Shown: positions 7,925 through 19,192, numbered from the stretch's first letter. The stretch: 64,000 bases of DNA from Mycobacterium saskatchewanense (GCF_010729105.1 NZ_AP022573.1:2046001-2110000), one strand, 5' to 3'. The notes: generated by a model not told the origin, from the letters alone. Translations and numbers: made by a program.

Positions 7925-9150
7925 GCGCGGTCGTCCTCTCTCGCCCGGTTCGGCGCGGCGATCGTGTTGGCGCTCGTCAAGCGGTCGATGTCGGCCGTCG
8001 TCAATCTCAAGCCCCGGGCGAGGACGTCGGCGGTGTCTTGTCCCAACGCCGGCGCCGGACCGCTGGTGGGATGATCGCCGTCGATGGCGATCGGTGACCC
8101 GGGCGCGAGGTAGTCTCCGAGACCCGGTTGATGCAGCCGGGAGAACAGCGGGTTGGCGGCCACCTTGGGCTCGGCGGCGACCTGCGCAAAGCTGCGGTAT
8201 CGCTCGAACAGCACGGTGGTGTCCGACAGCGCAGCGGTAATCTCGTCAACCGTGCGTTCGGCGAACCAGGGGGCGAACAGGCCCGACAGCACGTCACGGT
8301 AGCGGTAGCGGTCGCCCTCGGAGCCGAAGTCAACGCCCAGCGCATCGGCGAGCGCCGACACGGCGGCGCCGGTGCCCGTCACGTCGACCAGGTCGCGAAA
8401 GTGCCGGCGTGTCAATGTGACGACCATGAACTCGGTCCCGTCGCCACCGGTGAAGTTCTGGCCGTACTGGCCGTAGATGGCGTTGCCGAGGCGCTCGCGC
8501 TGTGTCCCGTTGACTTGGGGCTCGGTGAGCAGACCCAGGTTTCCCGCGGTGGCCAACGCGACGTCCTCGAGGGCCAGGCTGATGCGCGCGCCCGAGCCGG
8601 ACAGGTCGCGGCGGCGGACGGCGGTGACGACGGCCAACGCCGCGTAGAGGCCGCAGCACACGTCCCACGCGGGGAGGACGTGGTTGACCGGGCCCCCGTG
8701 GTCGGCCGGACCGGTGACGAGCGGGAAGCCCACGCCCGCGTTCACGGTGTAGTCCACCCCGGTCGAGCCGTCGCCGCGGCCGAGCAGTTGCACGTGGATG
8801 ACGTCGGAACGCTGGGCCGCCAGGCGGTCATGGCTCAGCCAGGACAGGCCGGCGGCATTGGTCACCACGATCCCGTCACCCTCGACGATCAGCCGCTGGA
8901 CGAGCTCCTGGCCCTCGGAGGACCGCAGATCGATGACGGCCGAACGCTTTCCCTTGTTCAGGCCCGTCCAATATATCGACGTGCCGTCCGCCGCAAGCGG
9001 CCAGCGGTGCACGTCCGAAGCCCCACCGATCGGGTCGACCCGGATCACCTGCGCCCCAAGCTGACTCAGCGTCATGCCGCACAACGGCGCGGCGACAAAG
9101 CTGGAAACCTCCACCACGGTGAGCCCGCTCAGCGGCAGGGCCGGGTTCAC
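7921..9150 (-). CDS. CoA-transferase family III (CaiB/BaiF type)
   Basis: A 409-residue protein that moves CoA between carboxylic acids. GTG 9150 is taken as start because it overlaps the thiolase stop (GTGA) and is directly followed by the family's N-terminal strand 'LSGLTVVEVSSFVAAPLCG'; the frame stays open upstream but that part runs inside the thiolase gene and reads as non-coding. The Rossmann-like part shows 'LGAQVIRVDP', 'NKGKRSAVIDLRS', and the probable catalytic aspartate is D163 in 'LPAWDVCCGLYAAL'. Within the operon it could load the pathway acid using a product acyl-CoA as donor, in parallel with the ATP-dependent ligases, or recycle CoA. The first visible family feature missing is a typical Gly-rich loop at the C-terminus, which I could not place. 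Confidence 0.88.
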   Translation of the reverse strand: MNPALPLSGLTVVEVSSFVAAPLCGMTLSQLGAQVIRVDPIGGASDVHRWPLAADGTSIYWTGLNKGKRSAVIDLRSSEGQELVQRLIVEGDGIVVTNAAGLSWLSHDRLAAQRSDVIHVQLLGRGDGSTGVDYTVNAGVGFPLVTGPADHGGPVNHVLPAWDVCCGLYAALAVVTAVRRRDLSGSGARISLALEDVALATAGNLGLLTEPQVNGTQRERLGNAIYGQYGQNFTGGDGTEFMVVTLTRRHFRDLVDVTGTGAAVSALADALGVDFGSEGDRYRYRDVLSGLFAPWFAERTVDEITAALSDTTVLFERYRSFAQVAAEPKVAANPLFSRLHQPGLGDYLAPGSPIAIDGDHPTSGPAPALGQDTADVLARGLRLTTADIDRLTSANTIAAPNRAREDDRA

Positions 9151-10376
9151 GTTGACGCCACCCGCTCGAAGACGGCGGCCAAGCCTTGGCCGCCGCCGAT
9201 GCACATGGTCTCCAGCCCGTACCGCGCCCGGCGGCGGTCCAGTTCGCGGGCCAGGCTGGCCAGCATCCGGCCGCCGGTCGCGCCGACGGGATGTCCGAGC
9301 GAGATGCCGGATCCGTGCACGTTGGTTCGGTCGTGATCGGTGAGTCCGAAACCCCATTCCCGCATCACCGCGAGCGCTTGCGCGGCGAAGGCTTCGTTGA
9401 GCTCGATGAGGTCGATATCGCTCAACCGCAGGCCGGCCTTGGCGAGCGCGGCCTCGGTCGCCGGCACCGGGCCGATGCCCATGATGTTGGGCGCCACACC
9501 CGCCAGTCCCCACGAGACCAGCCGCACCAGGGGCGTCAGGCCGAGTTCCGCCGCCTTCTCGGGCGTAGTCACCACACACATCGACGCGGCGTCGTTTTGG
9601 CCGCTGGCGTTGCCGGCCGTCACGGTTGCCTCCGGATCATCTTCCAGCAGAACGGGTTTGAGCCTGCTCAGCGACTCCAGCGTCGTGTCGGAGCGGGGGT
9701 GCTCGTCGGTGTCGATCGACTCTTCGCCGTGCCGCCCGCTGACGGTGACCGGAATGATTTCGTCGGCCAGTACGCCGTTCTTCTGCGCGGCGACCGCGCG
9801 CTGGTGCGACCGCACCGCGAGCTCGTCTTGCTCCTGCCGCGAGATCCCGTACCGGCGGCGCAGATTCTCGGCCGTCTCCAGCATCCCGCCCGGAACCGGA
9901 TAGTGCCGGCCACCGGCGGTCGTGCGTCCCCGCGCCAGCCCGTCGTGCACCCGAACGCCGCCGCGGGCGCCACCCCAGCGCATGTCGGTGGAGTAGAAGG
10001 CGACGTTGCTCATGCTCTCGCAGCCCCCGGCGATGACGAGATCCTGGTCACCGCCGCCGATCTGCAGGCACGCCTGGATCACCGCTTGCAGCCCGGATCC
10101 GCAGCGCCGATCGACCTGCATGCCTGGAACCGTCACGCGCAGGCCCGAATCCAGCGCCACCACGCGCCCGATCGCCGGGGCCTCGCTGTTCGGGTAGCAG
10201 TGCCCGAGGATGACGTCGTGCACCGCCTCGGGCGGGATGCCGGTGCGCTCGAGCAGACCTTTCAGCGCGGCGACGGCCAGGTCGACCGCCGTCAGGGATT
10301 TGAACATCCCGCCGTAGCGGCCGATCGGCGTCCGCACCGGTTCGCAGATGACCGCCTGGCGCATTTCCCGCTTCAC
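9147..10376 (-). CDS. Thiolase / acetyl-CoA C-acyltransferase
   Basis: A thiolase of 405-409 residues; GTG 10376 overlaps the fabG2 stop, ATG 10364 is the other likely start. It cleaves 3-oxoacyl-CoA with CoA (or condenses in reverse). The nucleophilic cysteine lies in 'VDRRCGSGLQAV' (about residue 92 from the GTG), the histidine in 'GSGISLGHPVGATGGRM', and the second cysteine in 'METMCIGGGQGLAAVFE'. 'LNEAFAAQALAV' is the family NEAF motif. It follows fabG2 and precedes the CoA-transferase in an overlapping operon, so it probably performs the last C-C cleavage step. It is distinct from the FadA4-type thiolase at 42154-43335. Confidence 0.92.
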   Translation of the reverse strand: MKREMRQAVICEPVRTPIGRYGGMFKSLTAVDLAVAALKGLLERTGIPPEAVHDVILGHCYPNSEAPAIGRVVALDSGLRVTVPGMQVDRRCGSGLQAVIQACLQIGGGDQDLVIAGGCESMSNVAFYSTDMRWGGARGGVRVHDGLARGRTTAGGRHYPVPGGMLETAENLRRRYGISRQEQDELAVRSHQRAVAAQKNGVLADEIIPVTVSGRHGEESIDTDEHPRSDTTLESLSRLKPVLLEDDPEATVTAGNASGQNDAASMCVVTTPEKAAELGLTPLVRLVSWGLAGVAPNIMGIGPVPATEAALAKAGLRLSDIDLIELNEAFAAQALAVMREWGFGLTDHDRTNVHGSGISLGHPVGATGGRMLASLARELDRRRARYGLETMCIGGGQGLAAVFERVAST

Positions 10377-11116
10377 TAGATGTGCCGTCCGCCGGTGACC
10401 TCCATGACGGTGCCCGTCATGTACGAGGAGAGGTCGGAGGCCAAGAACAGCGCGACGCTGGCGACCTCGCTCGGCTCACCGGCACGACCCATCGGGATCT
10501 CGGCGACCTTCTGATCCCAGATGCGTTGCGGCATGGCCTCGGTCATGGCCGAACGGATCAGGCCGGGGGCGATCGCGTTGACCCGAACCCCGAGATAGGC
10601 GAGCTCCTTGGCGGCCGCCTTGGTCATGCCGACGATGCCCGCCTTGGCGGCCGAGTAGTTGGTCTGGCCGACCATGCCGACCTTGCCCGACACGGACGAC
10701 ATGTTCACGATCGCGCCGCGCTTCTGTTCGCGCATAATTGCCGCCGCAAGCCGTGTGCCGTTCCACGTCCCCTTCAGGTGCACGTCGATGACCTGGTCGA
10801 ACTGCTCCTCGGTCATCTTGCGCATCGTCGCGTCGCGGGTGATTCCGGCGTTGTTGACCATGATGTCCAGGCCGCCGAAGTGTTCGATCGCGGTGGCGAT
10901 CAGGGCTTCGACGTCGGCGGCGTCGGTCACGTCGCAGCGCGCCGCCACGGCGACGTCATCGCCACCCAGTTCCTTCGCCGCGGCCTCGGTCGCCTCGAGA
11001 TTCAAGTCCCCGAGCACCACCCGGGCCCCCTCGGCGACGAACCGCTGCGCAATCGCGAAACCCAGACCCTGCGCACCGCCCGTGATCACTGCGGTCTGAC
11101 CGGATAGCAACGACAC
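10376..11116 (-). CDS. fabG2: 3-oxoacyl-[ACP]/3-hydroxyacyl-CoA reductase, SDR family (FabG2-like)
   Basis: A 246-residue short-chain dehydrogenase. Cofactor loop '[14 protein letters not shown]' at residues 11-24, Asp37 in 'LGDLNL' (favouring NAD(H) over NADP), '[11 protein letters not shown]' at 88-98, catalytic Ser140/141 and Tyr154-Lys158 in 'NYSAAKAG', C-terminal '[17 protein letters not shown]'. From memory it is very close to M. tuberculosis FabG2 (Rv1350), which also lies near irtB there. Here it heads an operon with thiolase, CoA-transferase, acyl-CoA dehydrogenase and GntR regulator. That context points to a catabolic 3-hydroxyacyl-CoA dehydrogenase role rather than fatty-acid synthesis. 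The 143-base gap upstream separates it from a divergent dehydrogenase gene. Confidence 0.9.
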   Translation of the reverse strand: MSLLSGQTAVITGGAQGLGFAIAQRFVAEGARVVLGDLNLEATEAAAKELGGDDVAVAARCDVTDAADVEALIATAIEHFGGLDIMVNNAGITRDATMRKMTEEQFDQVIDVHLKGTWNGTRLAAAIMREQKRGAIVNMSSVSGKVGMVGQTNYSAAKAGIVGMTKAAAKELAYLGVRVNAIAPGLIRSAMTEAMPQRIWDQKVAEIPMGRAGEPSEVASVALFLASDLSSYMTGTVMEVTGGRHI

Positions 11117-11259
11117 CGTGACTACGCCTCCCTGAGCTTGTCTATCGACGTGGACTCGCGATTGCCAATATCGTATTTCATATAGGATCCGTCCCCGGAA
11201 GTCGGGGGGATGTCGCTCCCCCGGTTGACCGGCACCCGTGCCGAGAGGAGCGTCTGCAC
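11117..11259. promoter_or_regulatory. Divergent promoter region between fabG2 operon and acyl-CoA dehydrogenase
   Basis: These 143 bases must hold the promoters of both arms. An AT-rich island at about 11161-11186 ('AATATCGTATTTCATATAGG') stands out in the GC-rich background and is a plausible operator/promoter core for the GntR regulator. A perfect 6-bp inverted repeat with a 9-base loop (CGGGGG...CCCCCG) at 11203-11223 could form a hairpin in the leader of the rightward gene. 'GAGAGGAG' at about 11243-11250 is a good ribosome site for ATG 11260. Factor assignment is inference. Confidence 0.5.
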
Positions 11260-12435
<1,176 letters not shown>

Positions 12436-12511
12436 CGGCCGGGCAGGGCCGCCGAAAAACTGATCACGTGCATCGGGAATAGCTTCGTCGCGTTGGGAGA
12501 TTGAAGGCGAC

Positions 12512-12940
12512 ATGAGAAGCTTCAGCGAAACCGAACGTCAGGAGTTCCTCGCGGCCACGCATGTCGCCGTGTTGAGCGTGGCCACCACCGATGGGCGCCC
12601 GCCGGCGAGCGTCCCGATCTGGTACGACTACTCCCCCGGTGGCGACATCCGCATCGCGACGGGTGCGTCCAGCCGGAAGGCCCGGCTCATCGAGCGGGCG
12701 GGCGCGGTGACGCTGGTGGTTCAGCGTGAGGAGCCCCCGTACCAGTACGTGGTGGTGGAAGGCACCGTCGTCGAGACCACCAGGCCCGCTCCCCCCGAAG
12801 CACTGTTGAACACCGCGATCCGCTATCTCGGCGAGGAGGGTGGCCACGCCTTCGCCCGCAGCATGGAAGGCGTCGACGAGGTCTTGTTCACGGTTCGCCC
12901 CGACCGGTGGCTCAGCGCGGACTTCACCGGCGACCTGTGA
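12512..12940 (+). CDS. Pyridoxamine-5'-phosphate-oxidase-fold flavin/F420-binding protein
   Basis: A 142-residue split-barrel protein of the PPOX/FDOR group that binds FMN, F420 or a related cofactor. It opens 'FLAATHVAVLSVATTDGRPPASVPIWYDY', the first strands of the barrel, then 'RIATGASSRKARLIERAGAVTLVVQREEPPYQYVVVEG', where the 'SRKARLI..' stretch is the phosphate-binding part, and ends 'FTVRPDRWLSADF'. Length and motifs match the mycobacterial FDOR-B-like proteins. It follows the acyl-CoA dehydrogenase by 76 bases on the same strand, so may be co-transcribed. Cofactor and substrate cannot be told from sequence alone. Confidence 0.8.
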   Translation: MRSFSETERQEFLAATHVAVLSVATTDGRPPASVPIWYDYSPGGDIRIATGASSRKARLIERAGAVTLVVQREEPPYQYVVVEGTVVETTRPAPPEALLNTAIRYLGEEGGHAFARSMEGVDEVLFTVRPDRWLSADFTGDL

Positions 12941-12953
12941 GCCGTCACCGCGC

Positions 12954-14036
12954 CTAGCGGTCAGCGATCAATCCCAGCGTCCCCAGGTCGCGGATCGACT
13001 GGCAGCCGCGGCGCAGCATGGTCAGCACCATGTCGTCACCGCGTTCGGTTGAGGTGGCGAAGGCAAAGCCGAGGGCCGAGATGAGCAGTGCCTGCGGCAT
13101 TCCCAGCCGGTAGTCGCGCCAGCATGTCTCGCGGTCGTATTCGGTGACGCCGTGGTCCGCCAGCGTGTGGTGATAGTGGTCGACGAGGTCCCGCTCGATA
13201 TCCGAGCGCAGCTCCGAGTCCAGGCTGGTCGCCGTGAAATAGGCGAGGTCCCGGGCTGGGAGGCCCACGCCGAGCGTCTGCCAGTCGACCACGCTCACCC
13301 AGCGCTGGCCCGGGTCGAACAACAGATTGTCGAGACGGAAGTCGCCGTGCAGCAGGGCGAAGCGGTCATGCTCGGCGAGCAGCCAACGTCCCACCAGTGC
13401 CATTGTCTCCGTGAATGTTTCGCGGTCGTCACCGCTCATTCGGTCGCCGAGCTTGTCCAGGGTGATGTCGGCGCTCAGCTTCGCCACATCGCCGAGGCCT
13501 TTCGCCGACGCCGCGTCGGGCCGCGCGAATGCCAGGCCGGGCAGGTCGAGCCAGACGGGATCACACCAACTGGGACCGTGCAATCCGGCCAGCGCCGCCA
13601 CCGCGAGCCGCGCCTGGCGCTCACCGCACCCGGCGATCTGATCGCCCTGCACGGCGGGCGCCTGGTCGGCAAGGAGCAGCGCGTAGTCCGACCCGTCCTC
13701 GGTGATCTCGCAGTAAAAGCACCGCGGCGTCGGGACCCGGACACGATCGGCCACGGCGGCGTAGAACGCACACTCGCTGCGATAGCCGATTGCTACCCGC
13801 GCGCGCACAGCGTCGTCCTGGGCCGGCAACTTGATCACAAACGTCTGCGGGAGATCCACAGGATCGGCGGCGTAGCGGGCAGTCACGCGGAACGTCGCCC
13901 CGGTCTGCCCGGTGCCGATGGCGACCACGTTCACCTCGGCCACCTCGACGGGCGCGCGATGCCGGCTGAGCGCGGCGGACAACCATGCGGCGGTCACGTC
14001 GCCCGGATGGCGCGGGATGGACACCACGGCACTCAC
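12954..14036 (-). CDS. APH-fold phosphotransferase
   Basis: A 360-residue member of the aminoglycoside phosphotransferase/choline kinase-like fold. The ATP-binding N-lobe includes 'GQTGATFRVTARY' near residue 45 and Lys in 'TFVIKLPAQ' near 70; the Brenner motif 'LLHGDFRLDNLLFD' lies near 240 and the metal-binding 'SVVDWQTLGVG' near 260. Mycobacteria have several such proteins next to acyl-CoA dehydrogenase genes; their substrates are mostly unknown, and similarity to resistance enzymes is at fold level only. GTG 14036 is the start. The stop faces the PPOX gene tail-to-tail with 13 bases between. Confidence 0.82.
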   Translation of the reverse strand: MSAVVSIPRHPGDVTAAWLSAALSRHRAPVEVAEVNVVAIGTGQTGATFRVTARYAADPVDLPQTFVIKLPAQDDAVRARVAIGYRSECAFYAAVADRVRVPTPRCFYCEITEDGSDYALLLADQAPAVQGDQIAGCGERQARLAVAALAGLHGPSWCDPVWLDLPGLAFARPDAASAKGLGDVAKLSADITLDKLGDRMSGDDRETFTETMALVGRWLLAEHDRFALLHGDFRLDNLLFDPGQRWVSVVDWQTLGVGLPARDLAYFTATSLDSELRSDIERDLVDHYHHTLADHGVTEYDRETCWRDYRLGMPQALLISALGFAFATSTERGDDMVLTMLRRGCQSIRDLGTLGLIADR

Positions 14037-14113
14037 AATTCGCCTCCGCTACCCGGACGGCACCGCCCGACGCAGCTACTGTAGGGCATTCGACAAAGTC
14101 GCGAGGTCCGCAC

Positions 14114-15850
14114 CTACTCGGCCATGATGCGCCATTCGGCAGCGTCGTGCTGTTGCCGCCAAAATTCACTGAAACGCCTTCCGGCACTCAGCAATTCTTC
14201 GACGGTGCCATCCTCGACCACCCGGCCGCCGTCGAGGAAGAGAACGCGGTCGGCGTGCCGAATACTGGCCAGCCGGTGAGCGACGATCACCTGGGTGCGC
14301 GACAGCGGGCCGACGAGTGCGTCGACCACCGCGGCCTCGTTCTCGGTGTCCAGGGCGCTGGTCGCCTCGTCGACCAGCAGCACCGGGGCCGGCTTCAGCA
14401 GCGCCCGAGCGATGCTGACCCGCTGACGTTCACCGCCCGACAGCGCCGATCCGGCCTCGCCGACGACGGTCTCGATGCCCTCGGGCAGTCGCCGGGTGAG
14501 TTCGTCGACCCGCGCCAGCGCCACCGCCCGCGCGAACCGCTCGTCGTCCGCCGCGGGATCACCGGCGAGGATGTTCTCGCGGATGCTGCCGTGAAACAGG
14601 TAGGGGTGCTGGAAGACGACGCTTGCGGCCGCCCGCCGCGCATCGGCATCGAGCGTCGCGGCGTCGACGCCGTCGATGAGGACCCGGCCGCGCGTCGGCT
14701 GATGCAGACCAGCGATCAGCGCGACGATCGTGCTCTTCCCCGAGCCGGAGGGACCAACGATCGCCGTCGTGGTTCCGGGCTCCAGCGAGAAGCTGACGCC
14801 GTCGAGCACCGGTGCGCCCGCACCGTCGTAATTGAATGTGACATCGTCGAATTCGATGCGCGGCGCCGCGCCCGCGTCGTGCAGCGCGCCACCGCCGACG
14901 GGAATGGCCGGCGCGGTGAGCACCGACCTGATGCCGGCCAGCGTGGCGCGCGTGCTCTCGAGGGCTGGCGCCAGCTCGCTGATCGTCGTGAACGGCTCCA
15001 AATACCTTGCGATGACCACGATCAGGGCGATGGCCTCGGGCACGGTGACCGCGCCCGCCACCGTCAGCGCCGTCGTCGCGCCGGCCAGCAGGATAAGCGC
15101 CAGCTGGCTGGCGAGGCTGAACAACAGCTGGCCCGGCACCTGCATCGACAGCAGACGCATCGTGGCCCCGTGCTGGGCGGCCAGCGCATCGCCGACGAGG
15201 CTGCGCGCCGGCTCGACGCGTCGCGCGGCCCGCAACGCCTGCTGGGTGCGCGCGAATTCGATGATCCGCTCTGTCAGCGCGGTGTTGGCCGCGGCGGCCG
15301 CGGCGTCCGCGCGCCGGGCGAGCCGCCCGGAAGCCCACAGCGCCCCCAACATCAAGGGCACACCGGCCAGGGCGGCGACCCCGAGCTGCCACGAAACAAG
15401 CAGCAGCGCAAGGGCGATCGCCCCGGGCAGTAGGACGGCGGAGATCAAGGGCGTCAGCAGGTTGACCACGAGGCCGACCAGCTCGGGGCCCGTCGCGGCG
15501 ATCGCCTGCCGGGCCGTCGCGGTGTGCTCGGCGGTGAACCAGTCCAGCCGAATCCCGGGGAGCCGGTCCGCCACGTCGTGCTGGGTGTGGTCGAGCACGG
15601 TGAAACCCAGATCGAAACCGATCCGCGCGGTCGCGGTGTCGATCACCCACCCGAACACGGTGGCCGCGGTGAGCCAGCCCAGCCACACCAGCGCCCGGTG
15701 CGGGGTGTCGCCGAACAGCGCGCCCAGCAGCGGGACCAACAGCACCGTCGCCACCGCACGCACCACCACGGACAGCAGCGCCAGCGTCACGTAAGTGACG
15801 ACGTTTTGCCGACGGTGCGCCGGCACGAGGCTCAGCCAGGTGCGAATCAT
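14114..15850 (-). CDS. irtB: Iron-carboxymycobactin ABC importer subunit IrtB
   Basis: A 578-residue fused permease/ATPase. The start ATG 15850 overlaps the irtA stop (ATGA); an upstream extension of 17 residues lies inside irtA and is rejected. Residues 1-300 are the six-helix exporter-type membrane domain; the ATPase has Walker A 'GPSGSGKST' near 363, signature 'SGGERQRVS' near 460, Walker B '[12 protein letters not shown]' near 480 and H-loop 'IVAHRLAS' near 515. IrtB pairs with IrtA in the inner membrane to import iron-loaded carboxymycobactin, and is close in length to the M. tuberculosis protein (579). Despite the exporter fold, the family works as an importer. Confidence 0.93.
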   Translation of the reverse strand: MIRTWLSLVPAHRRQNVVTYVTLALLSVVVRAVATVLLVPLLGALFGDTPHRALVWLGWLTAATVFGWVIDTATARIGFDLGFTVLDHTQHDVADRLPGIRLDWFTAEHTATARQAIAATGPELVGLVVNLLTPLISAVLLPGAIALALLLVSWQLGVAALAGVPLMLGALWASGRLARRADAAAAAANTALTERIIEFARTQQALRAARRVEPARSLVGDALAAQHGATMRLLSMQVPGQLLFSLASQLALILLAGATTALTVAGAVTVPEAIALIVVIARYLEPFTTISELAPALESTRATLAGIRSVLTAPAIPVGGGALHDAGAAPRIEFDDVTFNYDGAGAPVLDGVSFSLEPGTTTAIVGPSGSGKSTIVALIAGLHQPTRGRVLIDGVDAATLDADARRAAASVVFQHPYLFHGSIRENILAGDPAADDERFARAVALARVDELTRRLPEGIETVVGEAGSALSGGERQRVSIARALLKPAPVLLVDEATSALDTENEAAVVDALVGPLSRTQVIVAHRLASIRHADRVLFLDGGRVVEDGTVEELLSAGRRFSEFWRQQHDAAEWRIMAE

Positions 15851-18441
15851 CGCGACCCCTCCGTGGTGACCGCCACGGGGCTGCGACTCCCGCTCTCCCA
15901 CAATCGGCGGTAACGGCCATCGGCCGCCAACAGCTCGTCGTGGGTGCCGCGTTCAGCGATCCGCCCATGGTCGAGCACCACGATCTGGTCGGCACCGACG
16001 ACGGTGTGCAGCCGATGCGCGATGACCAGCACCGTGCGATCCCGGGTGAGTCGGTTAATCGCTTGCTGCACAAGATATTCCGACTCCGGGTCGGCAAACG
16101 CGGTGGCCTCGTCGAGGATCAGGACGGGGGTGTCGGCGAGGATGGCCCGGGCGATGGTGATCCGTTGCCGCTCGCCCCCCGAAAGCCCGGTTCCCGCGCC
16201 GAGCACGGTGTCGTAGCCGTCGGGCAGACGCGTGATGCGTTCGTGGATCTGCGCCTCACGCGCGGCGGCCTCGATTTGGGCCGCGGTGGCGTCGGGGACG
16301 GCCAGCGCGACGTTCTCGGCGGCGGTGCCGTGCACGAGCTGGGTCTCTTGCAGGACGAAGCCTACCCGCGCGTAAAGCTCGTCGGCGGTCATCGACCGGA
16401 TGTCGCGCCCGCCGATGCGGATCGCGCCGTGCTGCACGTCGTGGAAGCGCGCCAGCAGCGCGGCCAGGGTCGACTTACCCGAGCCGGACGGCCCGACGAG
16501 CGCGGTGACGGTGCCGGGCCGCAAGGTCAGCGACACGTCATGAATCACCGGCACATCGGGGCGATAGCCGAAGGTGACCCGGTCGAACGTCACCGTGGCC
16601 GGGAAGTCGTCCGACGGGGGCTGATCTTCTTGCACCGCCAGCTCGGGTTCGTCGAGGGTGTTCTGCAGGCGACGGGCGGCGAGCATCCCGGCGCGGATAC
16701 CACCGAGCCCGTAGGCGATGCCAAGCAGCCGCGCACCGAATGCGGTGCCCAGCAACAGGAATGGCAGGAGATTCACCGGGTTCATCGAACCCGTGATGGT
16801 CAGCAACGTGCCGGAGGCGGCGATCAGCCACAGGAACGTCGACGGGCGGGTGGCCAGGTCCATCAACGTCTTCTTGCCGGCCAACGGGCGCTGCCACGCG
16901 GTGAGGAAGCCAACGTACTCGTCGAGGCGACGCCTGAAACTGGACGCGGCGGCACCACCGAAGACCCGAATCACCGGTTGACCCTCGAGGAAGGCGCCGG
17001 CCTCGCCACTCATCCTGTCGGCCCAGCGTTGCGATTGCGGGATGCGCGGACCCGACTGGATGGTGACCGAGGAGGTGAGCACCAGGTAGACGAAGATGGG
17101 CACGAACAGCACGAGCGCCACGCGCCAATCGACGACGAACAGGTAGACCAGCACCGCCACCGGCGCGACGACGGCGGCGACGGCGTCGGGGATGGCGTGC
17201 GTGATCAGGTAGTGCAGAGCGAGCGTGTCGTCCTGCACGAGCTGTTTGATGGAGCCCGACCCGCGCGCGGTGAACCAGCCCAGCGGCAGGCGGGAAAGCT
17301 TGCTCAACAACCGCTTTCGAAGATCACCGGCGAATCGCGCGTCCACGATGTGCAGCCACAGCGTGAGGCCGGCGCCGAGCACGGTGCCCAGCCCCAGCAG
17401 CGTGACGGCGGCCATTCCCACCCCCCACAGCCGGGACGCCGGCGCCCCGGACAGCAGCAGCCGGGACAGCTCGACCAGCAGCAGGAACGGCGCCAGCTGC
17501 ACCAAGGTGATGACGGCCTGCAGCAGACCAGACAGGATCAACGCCGACCGCAGCGGCGCGAGCAGTCGGCCGGCGCCCTGCGCGCGCCAATTGCCGCGGG
17601 CGGGCGGGGCTGCAGCCGGCTGTTCTTGCCGCTCAGCATCGTTCACCGCAACCGCGTCGGGTGCGGCGCCCTCGGGTGCGTCGGCGTCGTCGCCGCGGCG
17701 GGTGCCCATGGCGCGGCCGGCGCTCCAATAGGCCTGGGCGTGTATCGCCGACTTGGGGAAGCCGAAGTCGTCGCGCAGCCGGGTGCGCACGTGCTTGAGG
17801 GTGGTGGCCTCGGGTGTCGCCCACGCATACCAGTCCGACCAGTCCCGGCTCTCGATCGCGGCGGCGAGCGACTTCTCGTCGCGGCGCGTAACCCAGTGGA
17901 CGCGCAGCCGCGGGTGCCGCGCGAGCGGGATCAGGATGTCGTCGTCGTGGTGCTGCTCGAGGTACATCTCGATCGGGACGTCGTCGGGCACGACGCCGAT
18001 GATGCCGTTCATTCCCGGGATCGACGCGGAATCGCCGATCAACAGGTAGCCGGCCGGCTGCTCGTCGGGCATCTCGAACCGCGACGAGCCCATGAGCGAC
18101 ATGACCGCGATCGTGGCGCCGGGCTGCACGGTGCGCGCCCAGCGCGAAGCCGGGCCGGCCGGATCGTGCAGGACGACGTCGACCGCGAAGCGCCCGGTTG
18201 CGGCGTCCGACTCGGAGAGCGTGTAGGCGCGCTGAAATTCGGTGGTCGATCCGTCGGGATCGGGAAACCAAAACCGCAGCCACGCCGCAGGCTCGGCCTC
18301 TATCTCGTCGAACAACGTCGGCGACACCATCCGCACCCGCACGAAATGCGGTGCGATCCTGAGGGTTTCGACCACAGTTGCGGTATGGTCGCGGGCGCCG
18401 AAGCCCCGCAGCATCACACCCTGGAACCCGCGTGCCATCAC
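15847..18441 (-). CDS. irtA: Iron-carboxymycobactin ABC importer subunit IrtA with N-terminal siderophore-interacting FAD domain
   Basis: An 864-residue fusion. Residues about 1-250 are a siderophore-interacting (SIP) ferric reductase domain: 'RAYTLSESD' (FAD-binding RxYTxR-like), '[27 protein letters not shown]' and '[17 protein letters not shown]', ending with '[12 protein letters not shown]'. A linker follows, then a six-helix membrane domain (about 285-560) and an ATPase with Walker A 'GPSGSGKST', signature '[11 protein letters not shown]' and Walker B '[12 protein letters not shown]'. It imports ferric carboxymycobactin and reduces iron at the cytoplasmic face. Its ATG overlaps the upstream TetR gene's stop, so all three genes form one transcription unit. 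Confidence 0.94.
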   Translation of the reverse strand: MMARGFQGVMLRGFGARDHTATVVETLRIAPHFVRVRMVSPTLFDEIEAEPAAWLRFWFPDPDGSTTEFQRAYTLSESDAATGRFAVDVVLHDPAGPASRWARTVQPGATIAVMSLMGSSRFEMPDEQPAGYLLIGDSASIPGMNGIIGVVPDDVPIEMYLEQHHDDDILIPLARHPRLRVHWVTRRDEKSLAAAIESRDWSDWYAWATPEATTLKHVRTRLRDDFGFPKSAIHAQAYWSAGRAMGTRRGDDADAPEGAAPDAVAVNDAERQEQPAAAPPARGNWRAQGAGRLLAPLRSALILSGLLQAVITLVQLAPFLLLVELSRLLLSGAPASRLWGVGMAAVTLLGLGTVLGAGLTLWLHIVDARFAGDLRKRLLSKLSRLPLGWFTARGSGSIKQLVQDDTLALHYLITHAIPDAVAAVVAPVAVLVYLFVVDWRVALVLFVPIFVYLVLTSSVTIQSGPRIPQSQRWADRMSGEAGAFLEGQPVIRVFGGAAASSFRRRLDEYVGFLTAWQRPLAGKKTLMDLATRPSTFLWLIAASGTLLTITGSMNPVNLLPFLLLGTAFGARLLGIAYGLGGIRAGMLAARRLQNTLDEPELAVQEDQPPSDDFPATVTFDRVTFGYRPDVPVIHDVSLTLRPGTVTALVGPSGSGKSTLAALLARFHDVQHGAIRIGGRDIRSMTADELYARVGFVLQETQLVHGTAAENVALAVPDATAAQIEAAAREAQIHERITRLPDGYDTVLGAGTGLSGGERQRITIARAILADTPVLILDEATAFADPESEYLVQQAINRLTRDRTVLVIAHRLHTVVGADQIVVLDHGRIAERGTHDELLAADGRYRRLWESGSRSPVAVTTEGSR

Positions 18442-19163
18442 CGGTCCTCTCTCGCGGCACTCAGCTCCGCGACAGCCTCGTCGATCGGCCGGCCCGGCGG
18501 GATGACCGCGACCAGACCCCGGACCGATGCGGCCAGCAGCAGCCGCACGAATTCTGAATCGGACACTTGCGGCAGCCGGGCGTGGGCCGCGCCCAGTCGC
18601 GCGTCGCCTGCCAACCGTTCGGCCGCGGCGTCACGCTCGACGGCGAAGGCGCCGGCCTGGTCACCGTCGGTGGCGTTGGCCGTGTTCTCTTCGCGCGCCG
18701 CCAGGCTGATCGCGAGGGTCGCCACCGCGCTGCTCAGCACCATCGCCGCGTCCGCGGAATAGCCCCGCCGGCGCAGCGCCTCCACCTCCTGGGTCAGCAC
18801 CCGAGCCCCCGCGTCGCCGCGCGGGAAGAGCACCTGCAGATAGGACGCCAACCCGGGGTGCTCGGCGGTGAAGTCCCGCAGTTGCAGCCCGAATGACACC
18901 AGGTGCCGCTCGATGTCCGCGCCCGGGTCGTCGCGCAGGTCGAGTTCGGCGAGCACGCTTTCGCCGACGAGGCGTTCGAGTTCCCACCGGTTTCCGACGT
19001 GGCGGTACAGGGCCGTGCCCGACACTCCCAGCCGCGCCGCGACCGCGTTGATGCTCAGCCGTCGCATGCCCAGGTCTCGTCCGGCGCGCACGACGTCGTC
19101 CAGCCCGATGAGCGGGGGTCGCCCTCCCTGCCGCGACGCGACACTTTGCACCTGGCACCACAC
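18438..19163 (-). CDS. TetR-family regulator heading the irtAB operon
   Basis: Up to 241 residues from GTG 19163; GTG 19151 (237 residues) is equally possible. N-terminal HTH: '[32 protein letters not shown]' (residues about 30-62, cited in part), the TetR recognition-helix pattern '[13 protein letters not shown]'. The remaining helical domain has no recognisable ligand motif; it resembles the TetR_C TetR/'YRHV' subgroup. Its stop overlaps irtA's ATG. M. tuberculosis irtAB, as I recall it, has no TetR gene in the operon, so an extra control layer over iron uptake is inferred. A perfect palindrome just upstream (19173-19183) is a candidate autoregulatory site. Confidence 0.87.
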   Translation of the reverse strand: MWCQVQSVASRQGGRPPLIGLDDVVRAGRDLGMRRLSINAVAARLGVSGTALYRHVGNRWELERLVGESVLAELDLRDDPGADIERHLVSFGLQLRDFTAEHPGLASYLQVLFPRGDAGARVLTQEVEALRRRGYSADAAMVLSSAVATLAISLAAREENTANATDGDQAGAFAVERDAAAERLAGDARLGAAHARLPQVSDSEFVRLLLAASVRGLVAVIPPGRPIDEAVAELSAAREDR

Positions 19164-19172
19164 TCCGACGTA

Positions 19173-19183
19173 GGTAAGTTACC
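19173..19183. promoter_or_regulatory. Perfect 11-bp palindrome GGTAAGTTACC, candidate TetR operator
   Basis: GGTAA-G-TTACC is a perfect inverted repeat around one central base, located 10 bases upstream of the first possible TetR start codon and 10 bases from the candidate IdeR box. Position and symmetry fit an autoregulatory TetR operator. Its AGGTAAG arm also resembles an IdeR half-site, so a second iron-box half is the alternative. Confidence 0.45.
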
Positions 19184-19192
19184 CCCACAAAC

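Noticed and set aside
6644..8074. Long plus-strand frame opposite the GntR and acyl-CoA dehydrogenase genes
   Set aside because: No recognisable protein sequence; the minus-strand genes carry complete family motifs. High GC makes antisense frames long.
9151..9579. N-terminal extension of the CoA-transferase
   Set aside because: The extra residues lie entirely inside the thiolase gene and read as low-complexity Arg/Gly; GTG 9150 with a GTGA overlap fits the family N-terminus.
15940..18762. A 940-codon open frame on the plus strand opposite irtA
   Set aside because: It is the antisense shadow of irtA: composition is Gly/Arg/His-rich without any domain, and irtA itself has full catalytic motifs.
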